Under the pieces are notes generated by a model. It made no database searches and was not told the DNA's origin. It worked only from the letters and a program-made list of their open reading frames with translations. From the NCBI GenBank assembly GCA_020636645.1, contig JACJXO010000012.1:1-50475 (forward strand): DNA of 50,475 nucleotides, in the 5' to 3' direction. Shown piece after piece: positions 17,848 to 25,771 of this stretch. The stretch is from Chitinophagales bacterium (GTDB taxonomy: Bacteria > Bacteroidota > Bacteroidia > Chitinophagales > BACL12). Every line of letters starts with the position of its first letter. Position 1 is the stretch's first letter. Position numbers and translations under genes: made by a program.

Positions 17848-18810
17848 ATGAAAAAGCACTACCTGATTGCGTGTATTCTATTTGTTGTACCATCGGTTCA
17901 GGCACAATTACCCAATTACTTTATACAGCCAGACCTACACGAAGAGAAGGTGATGGAAACGTTTGTGTTGAAGGGTGGAGAAAAGTCAAATCAGTCAGAT
18001 TCTCTTGTTTGGTTCAAGGTGGAGACCGACACACTCAAAAGCTCCAATGATACCCTCCGGTTCTTCTTGTACGGGTCTGCTGCCATCAATACTACAGAAG
18101 ACCTTCAGACTTCACTGTCTGCTTCTCAGCAGTTTGCAGCACTATTCAGGGTCTTGCCTTTTCAGCCAAAAGAAAACAAGAACAGTGGAAACGGTCTGGA
18201 CGTGATCATTTCCATGAATGCCCTGCATCTCAGGCCAACAGGTGTAGCTGCAGATTCCATAGATCTGGAATCCATGTTGTTCCCACAAACAGGGAATGCC
18301 GGGTTCATAGTGGGGCCGAGATATCAGTACTTTGGTAAGAACAATGGAGCTGTGTATCATTCACTGTCAGGCAGTGCCGCCTTTGCACTCAGACAGGCAC
18401 GGGTAACCGGGGTGGAAGTAACAGATACATCCGGGGTATTAACATCCAGAGACATCAAAGTAGATGTCATTAACCTGAACATCATGCCGGTTGAATGGAC
18501 CTTTGCCTACTCACGCGAAGACCTTAAGTGTTCTTTCAGTGCCGGTCTTTATTACCACTGGTTCAATATTCCCAATGAAGACGCAGCCTCTTTTAATCTG
18601 CTGATGGATGAAGATGTGTTCCGCGAAAGTGGCAGGAACAGTTTCATCAACGCCCTTGGAATGCGTTTTCGTGGCGAGATCAATAGCTTTGAATTCTTTA
18701 CTGATATTCGCTATAACAGCACAGGAAGGACTTTTTCTAACGACAATCCCTACAAAGGCTTTGTATATAATGCCGGGTTCTCCACCAATCTGATCATATT
18801 CAGCAAGTAG
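17848..18810 (+). CDS. Exported protein, probable outer-membrane beta-barrel, unknown function
   Basis: 320 residues with a signal peptide (MKKHYLIACILFVVPSVQAQ). The mature protein has alternating hydrophobic/polar strands separated by short turns (for example VEWTFAYSREDLKCSFSAG, LYYHWFNIPN, INSFEFFTDIRYNSTGRTF) and ends in an aromatic-hydrophobic strand, LIIFSK, without a T9SS domain; this fits an outer-membrane barrel but is an inference from pattern only. It is divergent from the lipoprotein gene and followed by a strong terminator, so it is a single-gene transcript. Because it shares a control region with a gene next to a two-component operon, it is a possible target of that regulator. 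Confidence 0.7.
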   Translation: MKKHYLIACILFVVPSVQAQLPNYFIQPDLHEEKVMETFVLKGGEKSNQSDSLVWFKVETDTLKSSNDTLRFFLYGSAAINTTEDLQTSLSASQQFAALFRVLPFQPKENKNSGNGLDVIISMNALHLRPTGVAADSIDLESMLFPQTGNAGFIVGPRYQYFGKNNGAVYHSLSGSAAFALRQARVTGVEVTDTSGVLTSRDIKVDVINLNIMPVEWTFAYSREDLKCSFSAGLYYHWFNIPNEDAASFNLLMDEDVFRESGRNSFINALGMRFRGEINSFEFFTDIRYNSTGRTFSNDNPYKGFVYNAGFSTNLIIFSK

Positions 18811-18829
18811 GCCAATGCCTTCAACCAGG

Positions 18830-18860
18830 AACCGGATACATCAGGTGTATCCGGTTTTTG
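18830..18860 (+). terminator. Rho-independent terminator
   Basis: Perfect 11-base-pair stem, AACCGGATACA (18830-18840) with its complement (18846-18856), five-base loop and a T-run of five counting the two at the stem end. Follows the envelope-protein gene. Confidence 0.9.
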
Positions 18861-18945
18861 TTATACACCATAATAAACCCTGTCACCAATTGAAACTTTT
18901 TTGTCCGGAATCAGTAAAAGAGTATGCTAACGCATAGCTTTTTTC

Positions 18946-19362
18946 ATGGCAACAACAGAAGCAGTGGTGGATAAAGAACTTTCGCTTCCATCTCATCCCG
19001 CCAGCGTAGTTCAGGTGGAATCGTTCATAGAAGACTTCAGAAGTCTTCACCAGATCTGTGATGAGGTGTATGGTAATATGCTGGTAGCCATTACCGAGGC
19101 GGTCAACAATGCCATCATTCACGGTAACCAGACAGATCAGCAAAAACAGGTTACCATACATTTGCAATGCCGCAGAAACCTGGTTACCTGTACCGTACAG
19201 GATCAGGGTGGTGGTTTTGATTTCAATCACGTACCAGACCCCACCGCACCCGAGAATCTGGAAAAGGAAGGTGGTCGGGGAATTTTCCTGATGAAACACC
19301 TGAGTGACCTGGTGGTATTTTCCAACGATGGCAGCCAGGTAGAGATACAGTTTCGATTATGA
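18946..19362 (+). CDS. RsbW-like ATP-binding protein (HATPase_c_2)
   Basis: 138 residues consisting of one GHKL ATPase domain: N box TEAVNNAIIHGN, G1 DQGGGFDF, G2 GGRGIFLMKHL. This is the form found in anti-sigma-factor serine/threonine kinases of the RsbW/SpoIIAB type, which phosphorylate an anti-sigma-factor antagonist. No sigma factor or STAS-domain partner is encoded nearby, so its target is unknown. It is the first gene of a four-gene operon: its stop overlaps the ybeY start as ATGA. No clear TAnnTTTG promoter was found upstream; the terminator at 18830 separates it from the preceding gene. Confidence 0.9.
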   Translation: MATTEAVVDKELSLPSHPASVVQVESFIEDFRSLHQICDEVYGNMLVAITEAVNNAIIHGNQTDQQKQVTIHLQCRRNLVTCTVQDQGGGFDFNHVPDPTAPENLEKEGGRGIFLMKHLSDLVVFSNDGSQVEIQFRL

Positions 19363-19814
19363 GCCAACCCATCAGTTTCCACTCACTTGTGGATGGCTTC
19401 TCGATCAAGGGGAAAAAGAGCCTGCGCAGCTGGCTGGAACGTGTAATTTCTGCTCATCACTTCGTTCCGGGAGAGATTTCCATTATTTATTGCTCTGACA
19501 ACTATCTGGCTGAAATGAACCAGGACTACCTGCAGCATGACACCTTTACAGACATCATTACCTTTAATTACAATGTAGGCAGTCAGGTATCCGGCGATAT
19601 ATTTATCAGCATCGACCGGGTGGCTGAAAATGCTGCATCATTTGGCGCCACTCTGGAAAATGAGCTGTGCAGGGTCATGGTACACGGGGTTTTACATCTG
19701 CTGGGTTACGGAGACAAAACACCTGACGAAGAGCACGCCATGCGCAGCGCAGAAGATCATTTTCTTTCCTGGCTGGAAGAGAAGCCTCGTGTTTCACGTG
19801 AAACATCTGCCTGA
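19359..19814 (+). CDS. ybeY: rRNA maturation RNase YbeY
   Basis: 151 residues. Metal-dependent endoribonuclease that matures the 3' end of 16S rRNA and takes part in ribosome quality control. Visible: the HGVLHLLGYGDK motif (H109 and H113 as zinc ligands; the last ligand of the usual HGxLHLxGxDH pattern is changed to GDK, as I recall for other Bacteroidota), followed by PDEEHAMRSAEDHFL. The protein ends in PRVSRETSA, and the codons for RVSRET cover a perfect parS palindrome, so the tail is shaped by a DNA-binding site rather than by protein function. Overlaps the preceding ATPase gene by four bases. Confidence 0.95.
   Translation: MSQPISFHSLVDGFSIKGKKSLRSWLERVISAHHFVPGEISIIYCSDNYLAEMNQDYLQHDTFTDIITFNYNVGSQVSGDIFISIDRVAENAASFGATLENELCRVMVHGVLHLLGYGDKTPDEEHAMRSAEDHFLSWLEEKPRVSRETSA
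19790..19805. promoter_or_regulatory. parS site 1 (ParB binding palindrome)
   Basis: TGTTTCACGTGAAACA, a perfect 16-base palindrome matching the universal chromosomal parS consensus TGTTnCACGTGnAACA. It lies inside the 3' end of ybeY. ParB loads here and spreads to organise and segregate the origin region. Confidence 0.93.
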
Positions 19815-19826
19815 TCTTCGCCTATA

Positions 19827-19842
19827 TGTTCCACGTGGAACA
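19827..19842. promoter_or_regulatory. parS site 2 (ParB binding palindrome)
   Basis: TGTTCCACGTGGAACA, a second perfect 16-base palindrome, 37 bases centre to centre from site 1, between ybeY and mnmG and just upstream of the mnmG -7 box. Confidence 0.93.
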
Positions 19843-19862
19843 AATCACAGTTTGCCTTGATG

Positions 19863-19870
19863 TAATTTTG
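19863..19870 (+). promoter_or_regulatory. -7 box for mnmG
   Basis: TAATTTTG ending seven bases before the mnmG ATG; parS site 2 covers the region about 21-36 bases upstream of the box, so ParB could influence this promoter. Confidence 0.5.
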
Positions 19871-19877
19871 TCACCGC

Positions 19878-21740
19878 ATGTTTCCAGAATATGATGTCAT
19901 AGTAGTGGGTGCCGGCCATGCCGGTTGTGAGGCGGCCGCTGCTGCTGCCAATATGGGCTCTAAAGTCATGCTCGTTACCATGAACATGCAAACCATAGCC
20001 CAGATGTCATGCAACCCCGCCATGGGTGGGGTAGCAAAAGGACAGATCGTCAGAGAGATAGACGCCCTTGGTGGATATTCAGGCATCGTTACAGACGAGA
20101 CCGCTATACAGTTCAGGATGCTCAATAGATCAAAAGGCCCTGCCATGTGGAGTCCGCGGGCACAAAGTGATCGCCTCCTGTTTGCCAAACTCTGGCGGGA
20201 AAAACTGGAACAGACACCTGGTGTCGACTTCTGGCAGGATACCGTTGTTGGTCTTCTGGTGAAGGATGGGCAGGTTGAAGGTGTGCGCACCGGTATGGGC
20301 ATGGAGATCCGTGGTAAAGCAGTGGTGCTGACCAACGGAACCTTCCTGAACGGCCTGATCCATGTGGGCATGAAACAATTCGGGGGCGGCAGGATGGCTG
20401 AAAAACCAGCCTCTGGTATTACCGAGCAGCTGGTGGAACTAGGTTTTGAAAGCGGAAGAATGAAAACGGGCACTCCTCCCCGGGTAGATGGCCGCAGTCT
20501 GGACTACAGCAAAATGGAAGAACAGCCTGGTGATGTAAACCCGGGCAAGTTCTCGTACACTGATACGAAGCCGCTCCAGCTCCAGAGAAGCTGTCATGTG
20601 ACCTATACCTCTCAGGAGGTGCATGACGCTCTCCGCAAGGGTTTTGATGAATCTCCTATGTTCAGCGGCAGGATCAAGGGTCCGGGACCACGATACTGCC
20701 CTTCCATAGAAGATAAGATAGACCGCTTCGCCTCCAAAGACCGCCACCAGATATTCGTAGAGCCGGAAGGCTGGAATACCGTAGAAGTATATGTAAACGG
20801 TTTTTCTACTTCACTGCCGGAACAAGTACAATTTGAAGCCCTCAGAAAGATAGCCGGGTTCGAAAACGTACGCATGTTCCGCCCTGGCTATGCCATAGAA
20901 TATGATTACTTCCCTCCTGTTCAATTAACCCATAGCCTGGAAACAAGGTTGGTCAGGAATCTCTTTTTCGCAGGTCAGATCAATGGTACTACCGGATATG
21001 AAGAAGCTGCGTGTCAGGGACTGATGGCCGGTATCAATGCCCACCAGTCAGTACATGACCTTCCTCCTTTTGAAATATCCAGATCTGAAGGCTATATCGG
21101 CGTACTCATAGATGACCTTATTAATAAAGGTACAGAAGAGCCCTACCGCATGTTTACCTCCCGGGCAGAATTTCGGGTACTGTTGCGTCAGGATAACGCA
21201 GACCTTCGGCTAACAGAAAAAAGCCATACACTAGGACTGGCAGACATCGGCCGACTCCATCAGGTCATAGAAAAACGGGCACAGACCAGTGCCATCACAG
21301 ACCTGCTTCAAAAACTATCTGTTGCCCCCGATCAGGTAAACGGGTTGCTGGAAGAGTTGGGCAGTGCTCCACTTAAACAAAAAATGAAGGCCACCTCCAT
21401 CATTTCCAGACCCCACGTAGGTATAAAAGACCTTGCCACTGTAATCCCTGATCTGAAAACAGCACTGGCAGCCTTTTCTGAAGAATACCTGGAACAGGCT
21501 GAGATCGAGATCAAATACGAAGGCTATGTGGCCAAAGAGCAGGAAATAGCCGAAAAGATGCAGCGTTTGGAAGATGTATCGCTGTCAGAAAGCCTGGATT
21601 ATCATAAACTACAGTCACTTTCAAGCGAAGCCAGAGAAAAACTAAGCCGGGTCAGACCCAGAACACTTGGTCAGGCCAGCCGCATCAGCGGAGTGTCGCC
21701 TGCTGATATTTCTGTGCTGATGGTTTATATGGGAAGATGA
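19878..21740 (+). CDS. mnmG: tRNA uridine-5-carboxymethylaminomethyl synthesis enzyme MnmG (GidA)
   Basis: 620 residues, the normal length for the family. FAD-dependent enzyme that, with MnmE, installs (carboxymethyl)aminomethyl at U34 of certain tRNAs. N-terminal FAD motif DVIVVGAGHAGCEAAAAAAN; then MSCNPAMGGVAKGQIVREID, FRMLNRSKGPAMWSPRAQ, and MKTGTPPRVDGRSLDYS. The C-terminal DVSLSESLDYHKLQSLSSEA and LGQASRISGVSPADISVLMV are the family end signatures. In many bacteria mnmG lies at oriC, which fits the two parS sites directly upstream. Its stop overlaps the next gene as ATGA. Confidence 0.97.
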   Translation: MFPEYDVIVVGAGHAGCEAAAAAANMGSKVMLVTMNMQTIAQMSCNPAMGGVAKGQIVREIDALGGYSGIVTDETAIQFRMLNRSKGPAMWSPRAQSDRLLFAKLWREKLEQTPGVDFWQDTVVGLLVKDGQVEGVRTGMGMEIRGKAVVLTNGTFLNGLIHVGMKQFGGGRMAEKPASGITEQLVELGFESGRMKTGTPPRVDGRSLDYSKMEEQPGDVNPGKFSYTDTKPLQLQRSCHVTYTSQEVHDALRKGFDESPMFSGRIKGPGPRYCPSIEDKIDRFASKDRHQIFVEPEGWNTVEVYVNGFSTSLPEQVQFEALRKIAGFENVRMFRPGYAIEYDYFPPVQLTHSLETRLVRNLFFAGQINGTTGYEEAACQGLMAGINAHQSVHDLPPFEISRSEGYIGVLIDDLINKGTEEPYRMFTSRAEFRVLLRQDNADLRLTEKSHTLGLADIGRLHQVIEKRAQTSAITDLLQKLSVAPDQVNGLLEELGSAPLKQKMKATSIISRPHVGIKDLATVIPDLKTALAAFSEEYLEQAEIEIKYEGYVAKEQEIAEKMQRLEDVSLSESLDYHKLQSLSSEAREKLSRVRPRTLGQASRISGVSPADISVLMVYMGR

Positions 21741-23347
21741 AAAGACTACTGATCCCCCTGATGGGCCTCCTCTGGGGCTGCGCCAATGTGGTTGCTCCCA
21801 CGGGTGGCGACAAGGACAATACTCCTCCGGTATTGCTGGAAGCTAGCCCCGCTATGGAAAGTGTTCAGATGAAAGAGCGCACCATAATCCTAAAGTTTGA
21901 TGAGTATGTACAATTGAAGGACGCCTTCAACCAGGTTCTGATCAGTCCTCCTCTTGAAGAATTTCCCGATATAAAAATCAAGGGTAAGAACATTGTGATC
22001 AGGCTACCTGACAGCCTCCTGGATAACACTACTTATACCATTCAATTTGGCGAAAGTATTGCTGACATAACAGAAGGAAACCCGTACAGCCAGTTTGTTT
22101 ATGCCTTTAGCACCGGAGAGGTCATCGACTCTTTGTACATCAACGGAACGGTAACCGATATATGGACAGGCAAACCAGCAGCAAACAGCCTGGTACTCCT
22201 GTACCGCAATACCGAAGACAGCGCCTTCACCACACAAAAACCAACCTATTTTGCCAAAACCAATGAACGGGGAAACTTCCGGATCAGTTATGTAAGGGAG
22301 GGTAGATACAATCTCTATGCACTTCAGGATCAGAACTTCAACTACTTCTATGACCTCCCCAATGAATCCATAGCATTTCTGGACAGCTCTCTGCTGGTCA
22401 GTCAACCGGTAGTACAGGCAGACCTGAACTTATTCACAGAAGCGAGGCAAAAGCCTTTTGTATCAGATGCCCGTGCAGTAGAGCCCGGCTTGGTGCGCAT
22501 CATATTCAACCAGGCACCCGACAGCCTCCGGTATCAAACAGAACAGGATCACGGAGGCATATTTATTCACTCCGGCAGCGATACCTTGTATCATTGGTCG
22601 CAGGTGGCGGATGCAGATAGTCAAAGGATCCGGATATCAGCAATAGAGATGGATACCTTCCTGGTCATCCCCCAAAAGAAACTTCCGGATAACTTTTTTG
22701 ATAATAAGCTGGAAACCGCCGTACCTGAGCCCTCCGGAGGCAGCAGGAACCGATTCACCGCCCAGGAGCTCCATCAACCATATCAGCTGCTTATGCAACG
22801 TCCAATAGCCGCCATTGACAGTTCCAGAATGATCCTGAAGGCAGATAGTCTTGATGAAAAAATAGAATGGTCTGTTCAGACAGATACAAATGATCTGCGC
22901 AGACTCATCATCTCGACTCAGTGGAAGGCAGACAGTATCTATACATTGACCTTACTACCCGGAGCATTAACAGATCTGTATGGCATAGAAAATGATACCA
23001 TCACCAGATCATTCAGGATCAGATCTCCTAAAGAATACGGAAAGCTGGAAGTTAATGTAACTGATTCCATCAACAGACCGATAATACTTCAGTGGCTCGA
23101 TAAGTCTGGAGAAGTGCTGGCCGAGAAAATACCAGAGTGGAACGACCACAACTACCTGTGGCAACTTCAAGATCTCTTGCCAGGCACCTATATCATTCGG
23201 GCCATCATAGATGAAAATGGGGATGGTAAATGGACAACCGGATCACTTGCCGAAAAAAGACAACCAGAGCCGCTGCTATATTACCAGGCTGAGGTCCAGA
23301 TCCGACCCGACTGGGAATACACGCTAAATTTTAAACTAAGTCTATGA
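21737..23347 (+). CDS. Ig-like (SbsA-type) lipoprotein
   Basis: 536 residues. Signal peptide with lipobox LWGC (lipidated Cys at residue 15), then APTGGDKDNTPPVLLEASPA, the start of an SbsA_Ig/Big_5 domain (about residues 30-135, PF13205 type) ending VYAFSTG. A second beta-sandwich follows (INGTVTDIWTGKPAANSLV, an Ig/prealbumin-like carboxypeptidase-regulatory fold), and the C-terminus has GTYIIRAIIDENGDGKWTTG. It is anchored to an envelope membrane and likely surface-exposed or periplasmic; function unknown. It is the last gene of the ATPase-ybeY-mnmG operon, joined to mnmG by a four-base overlap, a coupling that makes shared expression likely though no shared function is obvious. Confidence 0.9.
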   Translation: MKRLLIPLMGLLWGCANVVAPTGGDKDNTPPVLLEASPAMESVQMKERTIILKFDEYVQLKDAFNQVLISPPLEEFPDIKIKGKNIVIRLPDSLLDNTTYTIQFGESIADITEGNPYSQFVYAFSTGEVIDSLYINGTVTDIWTGKPAANSLVLLYRNTEDSAFTTQKPTYFAKTNERGNFRISYVREGRYNLYALQDQNFNYFYDLPNESIAFLDSSLLVSQPVVQADLNLFTEARQKPFVSDARAVEPGLVRIIFNQAPDSLRYQTEQDHGGIFIHSGSDTLYHWSQVADADSQRIRISAIEMDTFLVIPQKKLPDNFFDNKLETAVPEPSGGSRNRFTAQELHQPYQLLMQRPIAAIDSSRMILKADSLDEKIEWSVQTDTNDLRRLIISTQWKADSIYTLTLLPGALTDLYGIENDTITRSFRIRSPKEYGKLEVNVTDSINRPIILQWLDKSGEVLAEKIPEWNDHNYLWQLQDLLPGTYIIRAIIDENGDGKWTTGSLAEKRQPEPLLYYQAEVQIRPDWEYTLNFKLSL

Positions 23348-23497
23348 TTTTCAATTCTTTATAGCTATCTATTTGTCTTTTTCTACATGTTTTCATAAAT
23401 GCCCCTTCAATCAAAAAAAACACATAAAGAGATATCAGACATCCAAATAAGCCCTGGATCCCTCCAGCGGGCTTAAAACAGCAAAATCAATCGCATG

Positions 23498-23689
23498 TCA
23501 GCCCCTGTCAAATTCTGGAACGGCCTCCCTGCAATAATGCAGGCCAAAAACCTGAAGGCACCAGATCCTGAGCTCACTCATTTCTTCTTCCGGTAATTTT
23601 CCGGCTGCTTTCAGAAATTCTTTTGCAAATAGTGTCAGGTCGAAGCTGACCTTTTGAAGTATCATTTTAAAATATTCCAGCATTGTCAT
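23498..23689 (-). CDS. Small conserved hypothetical protein
   Basis: 63 residues, MTMLEYFKMILQKVSFDLTL at the N-terminus, then a helical, acidic body (KLPEEEMSELRIWCLQVFGL). I recognise the pattern MLxYFKMILxKVSFD...F.KE..KA...L...E...L..WC...F as a short protein that recurs in Bacteroidota, without known function. It is predicted to be cytoplasmic and all-helical, with a W-C pair in the last third. The C-terminal ~10 residues (EAVPEFDRG) look less typical. It stands alone between the Ig-like lipoprotein gene and a surface-protein gene with no neighbours on its strand. Confidence 0.65.
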   Translation of the reverse strand: MTMLEYFKMILQKVSFDLTLFAKEFLKAAGKLPEEEMSELRIWCLQVFGLHYCREAVPEFDRG

Positions 23690-23855
23690 AATAGAAGCCT
23701 TCTACTTAAAAAACGACCGCAATCTGTTTGAAGTTGCCTTTGTTAACAACTTCCGGGTCATCAGAACAACGATCTCTCCTATACTTCAGGCTCGCCCAAA
23801 AGGACATATAAAATGCCTAATTTTATTCCGCCCTTTGCAAACCGGCAGAATATAT

Positions 23856-25724
23856 ATGAAAAAACAGCTACTATTTACTGCACTATTTATAAGTTCATAT
23901 GTTGTGTTGCAGGCTCAGATCACAGCTTACCCTGACACCACCATCTGCAGTGGTGAAACAGTAACCCTGTTCTCAGATGCTTCTGTCTATTGCGGCGACT
24001 GTTACACATATGAAGAACTGGAATATGCTCCGGAAGAAACCGCAGGTGAAGACGTAACCATGGTTGATGACACCTATGTGGGTCCATATGACATAGGCTT
24101 TGAATTCTGTTTCTTCGGAGAGCTCTATTCAGAATTTTATATCTGCTCGAATGGCTGGATCAGTTTTATAGAACCCGGTGCAGGATGGGCCTCCAACTGG
24201 ACTCCTGATGGTCCTATTCCTGATGCCGCTTCCAATGTTCCCAAGGCTGCCATATTCGGCCCCTGGACAGACTGGCATACCGGCCTGTGCACAGGATGCG
24301 TATCTTATGAAACCGTAGGAGTTGCACCCAACCGCAGGCTGATCGTACAGTGGGAAGATGTGCCCTTGTTCTCCTGCACCTCTGATGAAGGTACCTTCCA
24401 GATCGTTTTACATGAAACCACCAACTTCATAGACAATCACCTGGTGAACGTACTGGTTTGTCCTACCTGGGATCTTGGCATCTCCACACAAGGGTTGCAA
24501 AATGAAGATGGTACAATAGCGTTTGCGGTAGAAGACAGGAACGCCACTGATTGGGAAGCCACTGAAGAAACCTGGCGCTGGTACACCTCTTACATTTCCT
24601 GGTATGACGATGAAGGAACACTGGTAGGTAATGGTCCTTCTATAGATGTAGCTCCTGAAGAAACCACCGTTTATACAGTAGTACAAACCCTGTGCGACGG
24701 CACAGAATATTCAGACGAGGTAACAGTAACAGTAGCTGAAAACTTCTCCGGCACCCTGGATATTACCGATGTGAGTTGTGGCGGTCTTACTGATGGCGCA
24801 GCTACCATCACACTGGATGGCGCAGGACCATACACCTATGATTGGTCCACCGGATTTTCGGGAAGTAACTCCATTTCAGGGTTGTCAGCTGGCTCCTATT
24901 CCGTTACAGTTACTGCTCCGGATGGATGCCAAAAGACCTTTGACTTTGACATCATTGAACTGGAACCTCTGGAATTGGTTTTTGACGACGTAGAAAATGT
25001 TCAATGTTTTGGATACAGCAACGGTTCTGCTACCATAGAAGTGAGCGGAGGTGCTGTACCCTATGACATAACCGTTAACGGAGAATCCACCGGAAGTTTT
25101 CTGACAGAACTGAGCGCAGGAGATTATCTGGTAGAGGTAACCGATGACAATGGTTGTACCACCTCTTCCACCCTGACCATTACTGAACCGGACGAGATCT
25201 TTATAACAGGTAGCGCAGATGTAGCGATCACGTATGGCCTCAGCACAACCTTAACTGCTGAAACCAATACGCTGGATCTTACAGGAGTGACCTGGGCCCC
25301 CGACGGCGGCGTATTGGGCTGCGAAGATGACCCTTGCTTTATCTATACCGTCACACCCGTAGTTACAACTGAATACTATGTTAGTATTACTGATGAAAAC
25401 GGTTGCTTTGCTATTGACACCATACTGGTAACTGTGATCTACAGCAACGAGGTATTGGTACCCAATGCATTTACTCCTAACGGCGATAATGTCAATGACC
25501 TGTTTCAAGGCATTGCATACAACCTGAATAGCTACCACATGGTCATTTACAATCGCTGGGGACAGCTTGTTTATGAAACCAACACCGCCGACTATTACGC
25601 CGGCTGGGATGGAAAATACCAGGGAGAAGAACAAGAAATGGGCACTTATGTATATTTTGTGGAGGCACTGTTCAACACAGGGGTCAGCTACTCAGGTCAA
25701 GGCAGCTTCCAGCTCATCAGATAA
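23856..25724 (+). CDS. Gliding-motility-type surface protein with SprB repeats
   Basis: 622 residues from ATG 23856, which begins a good signal peptide (MKKQLLFTALFISSYVVLQAQ); the frame could start seven codons earlier but that would put seven extra residues before the signal. N-terminal ~270 residues have eight or more cysteines and an adhesin-like beta domain (ICSNGWISFIEPGAGWASNW, FQIVLHETTNFIDNHLVNV). Then two SprB-type repeats (CGGLTDGAATITLDG...YSVTVTAPDGC and CFGYSNGSATIEVSG...YLVEVTDDNGC). The last ~85 residues are the gliding-motility-associated C-terminal domain (VPNAFTPNGDNVNDLF, YNRWGQLVYET, WDGKYQGEEQEMGTYVYFV), a T9SS type B signal. Secreted, cell-surface or filament protein. 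Confidence 0.92.
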   Translation: MKKQLLFTALFISSYVVLQAQITAYPDTTICSGETVTLFSDASVYCGDCYTYEELEYAPEETAGEDVTMVDDTYVGPYDIGFEFCFFGELYSEFYICSNGWISFIEPGAGWASNWTPDGPIPDAASNVPKAAIFGPWTDWHTGLCTGCVSYETVGVAPNRRLIVQWEDVPLFSCTSDEGTFQIVLHETTNFIDNHLVNVLVCPTWDLGISTQGLQNEDGTIAFAVEDRNATDWEATEETWRWYTSYISWYDDEGTLVGNGPSIDVAPEETTVYTVVQTLCDGTEYSDEVTVTVAENFSGTLDITDVSCGGLTDGAATITLDGAGPYTYDWSTGFSGSNSISGLSAGSYSVTVTAPDGCQKTFDFDIIELEPLELVFDDVENVQCFGYSNGSATIEVSGGAVPYDITVNGESTGSFLTELSAGDYLVEVTDDNGCTTSSTLTITEPDEIFITGSADVAITYGLSTTLTAETNTLDLTGVTWAPDGGVLGCEDDPCFIYTVTPVVTTEYYVSITDENGCFAIDTILVTVIYSNEVLVPNAFTPNGDNVNDLFQGIAYNLNSYHMVIYNRWGQLVYETNTADYYAGWDGKYQGEEQEMGTYVYFVEALFNTGVSYSGQGSFQLIR

Positions 25725-25740
25725 AATAAATGATCCTTTA

Positions 25741-25771
25741 AAAGCACGGTATTGTACCGTGCTTTTTTTAT
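25741..25771. terminator. Bidirectional terminator
   Basis: Perfect 11-base-pair stem AAAGCACGGTA (25741-25751) with TACCGTGCTTT, three-base loop and further T residues. It separates the surface-protein gene from the convergent glycogen synthase, whose last codons overlap its T-run side; the flanking AAAA on the left gives a short T-run for the minus strand as well. Confidence 0.9.

Noticed and set aside
15324..18810. Reading the two-component operon plus lipoprotein as a defence or toxin system
   Set aside because: All catalytic motifs are of ordinary signalling proteins; no nuclease, NTPase or toxin domain is present in this stretch.
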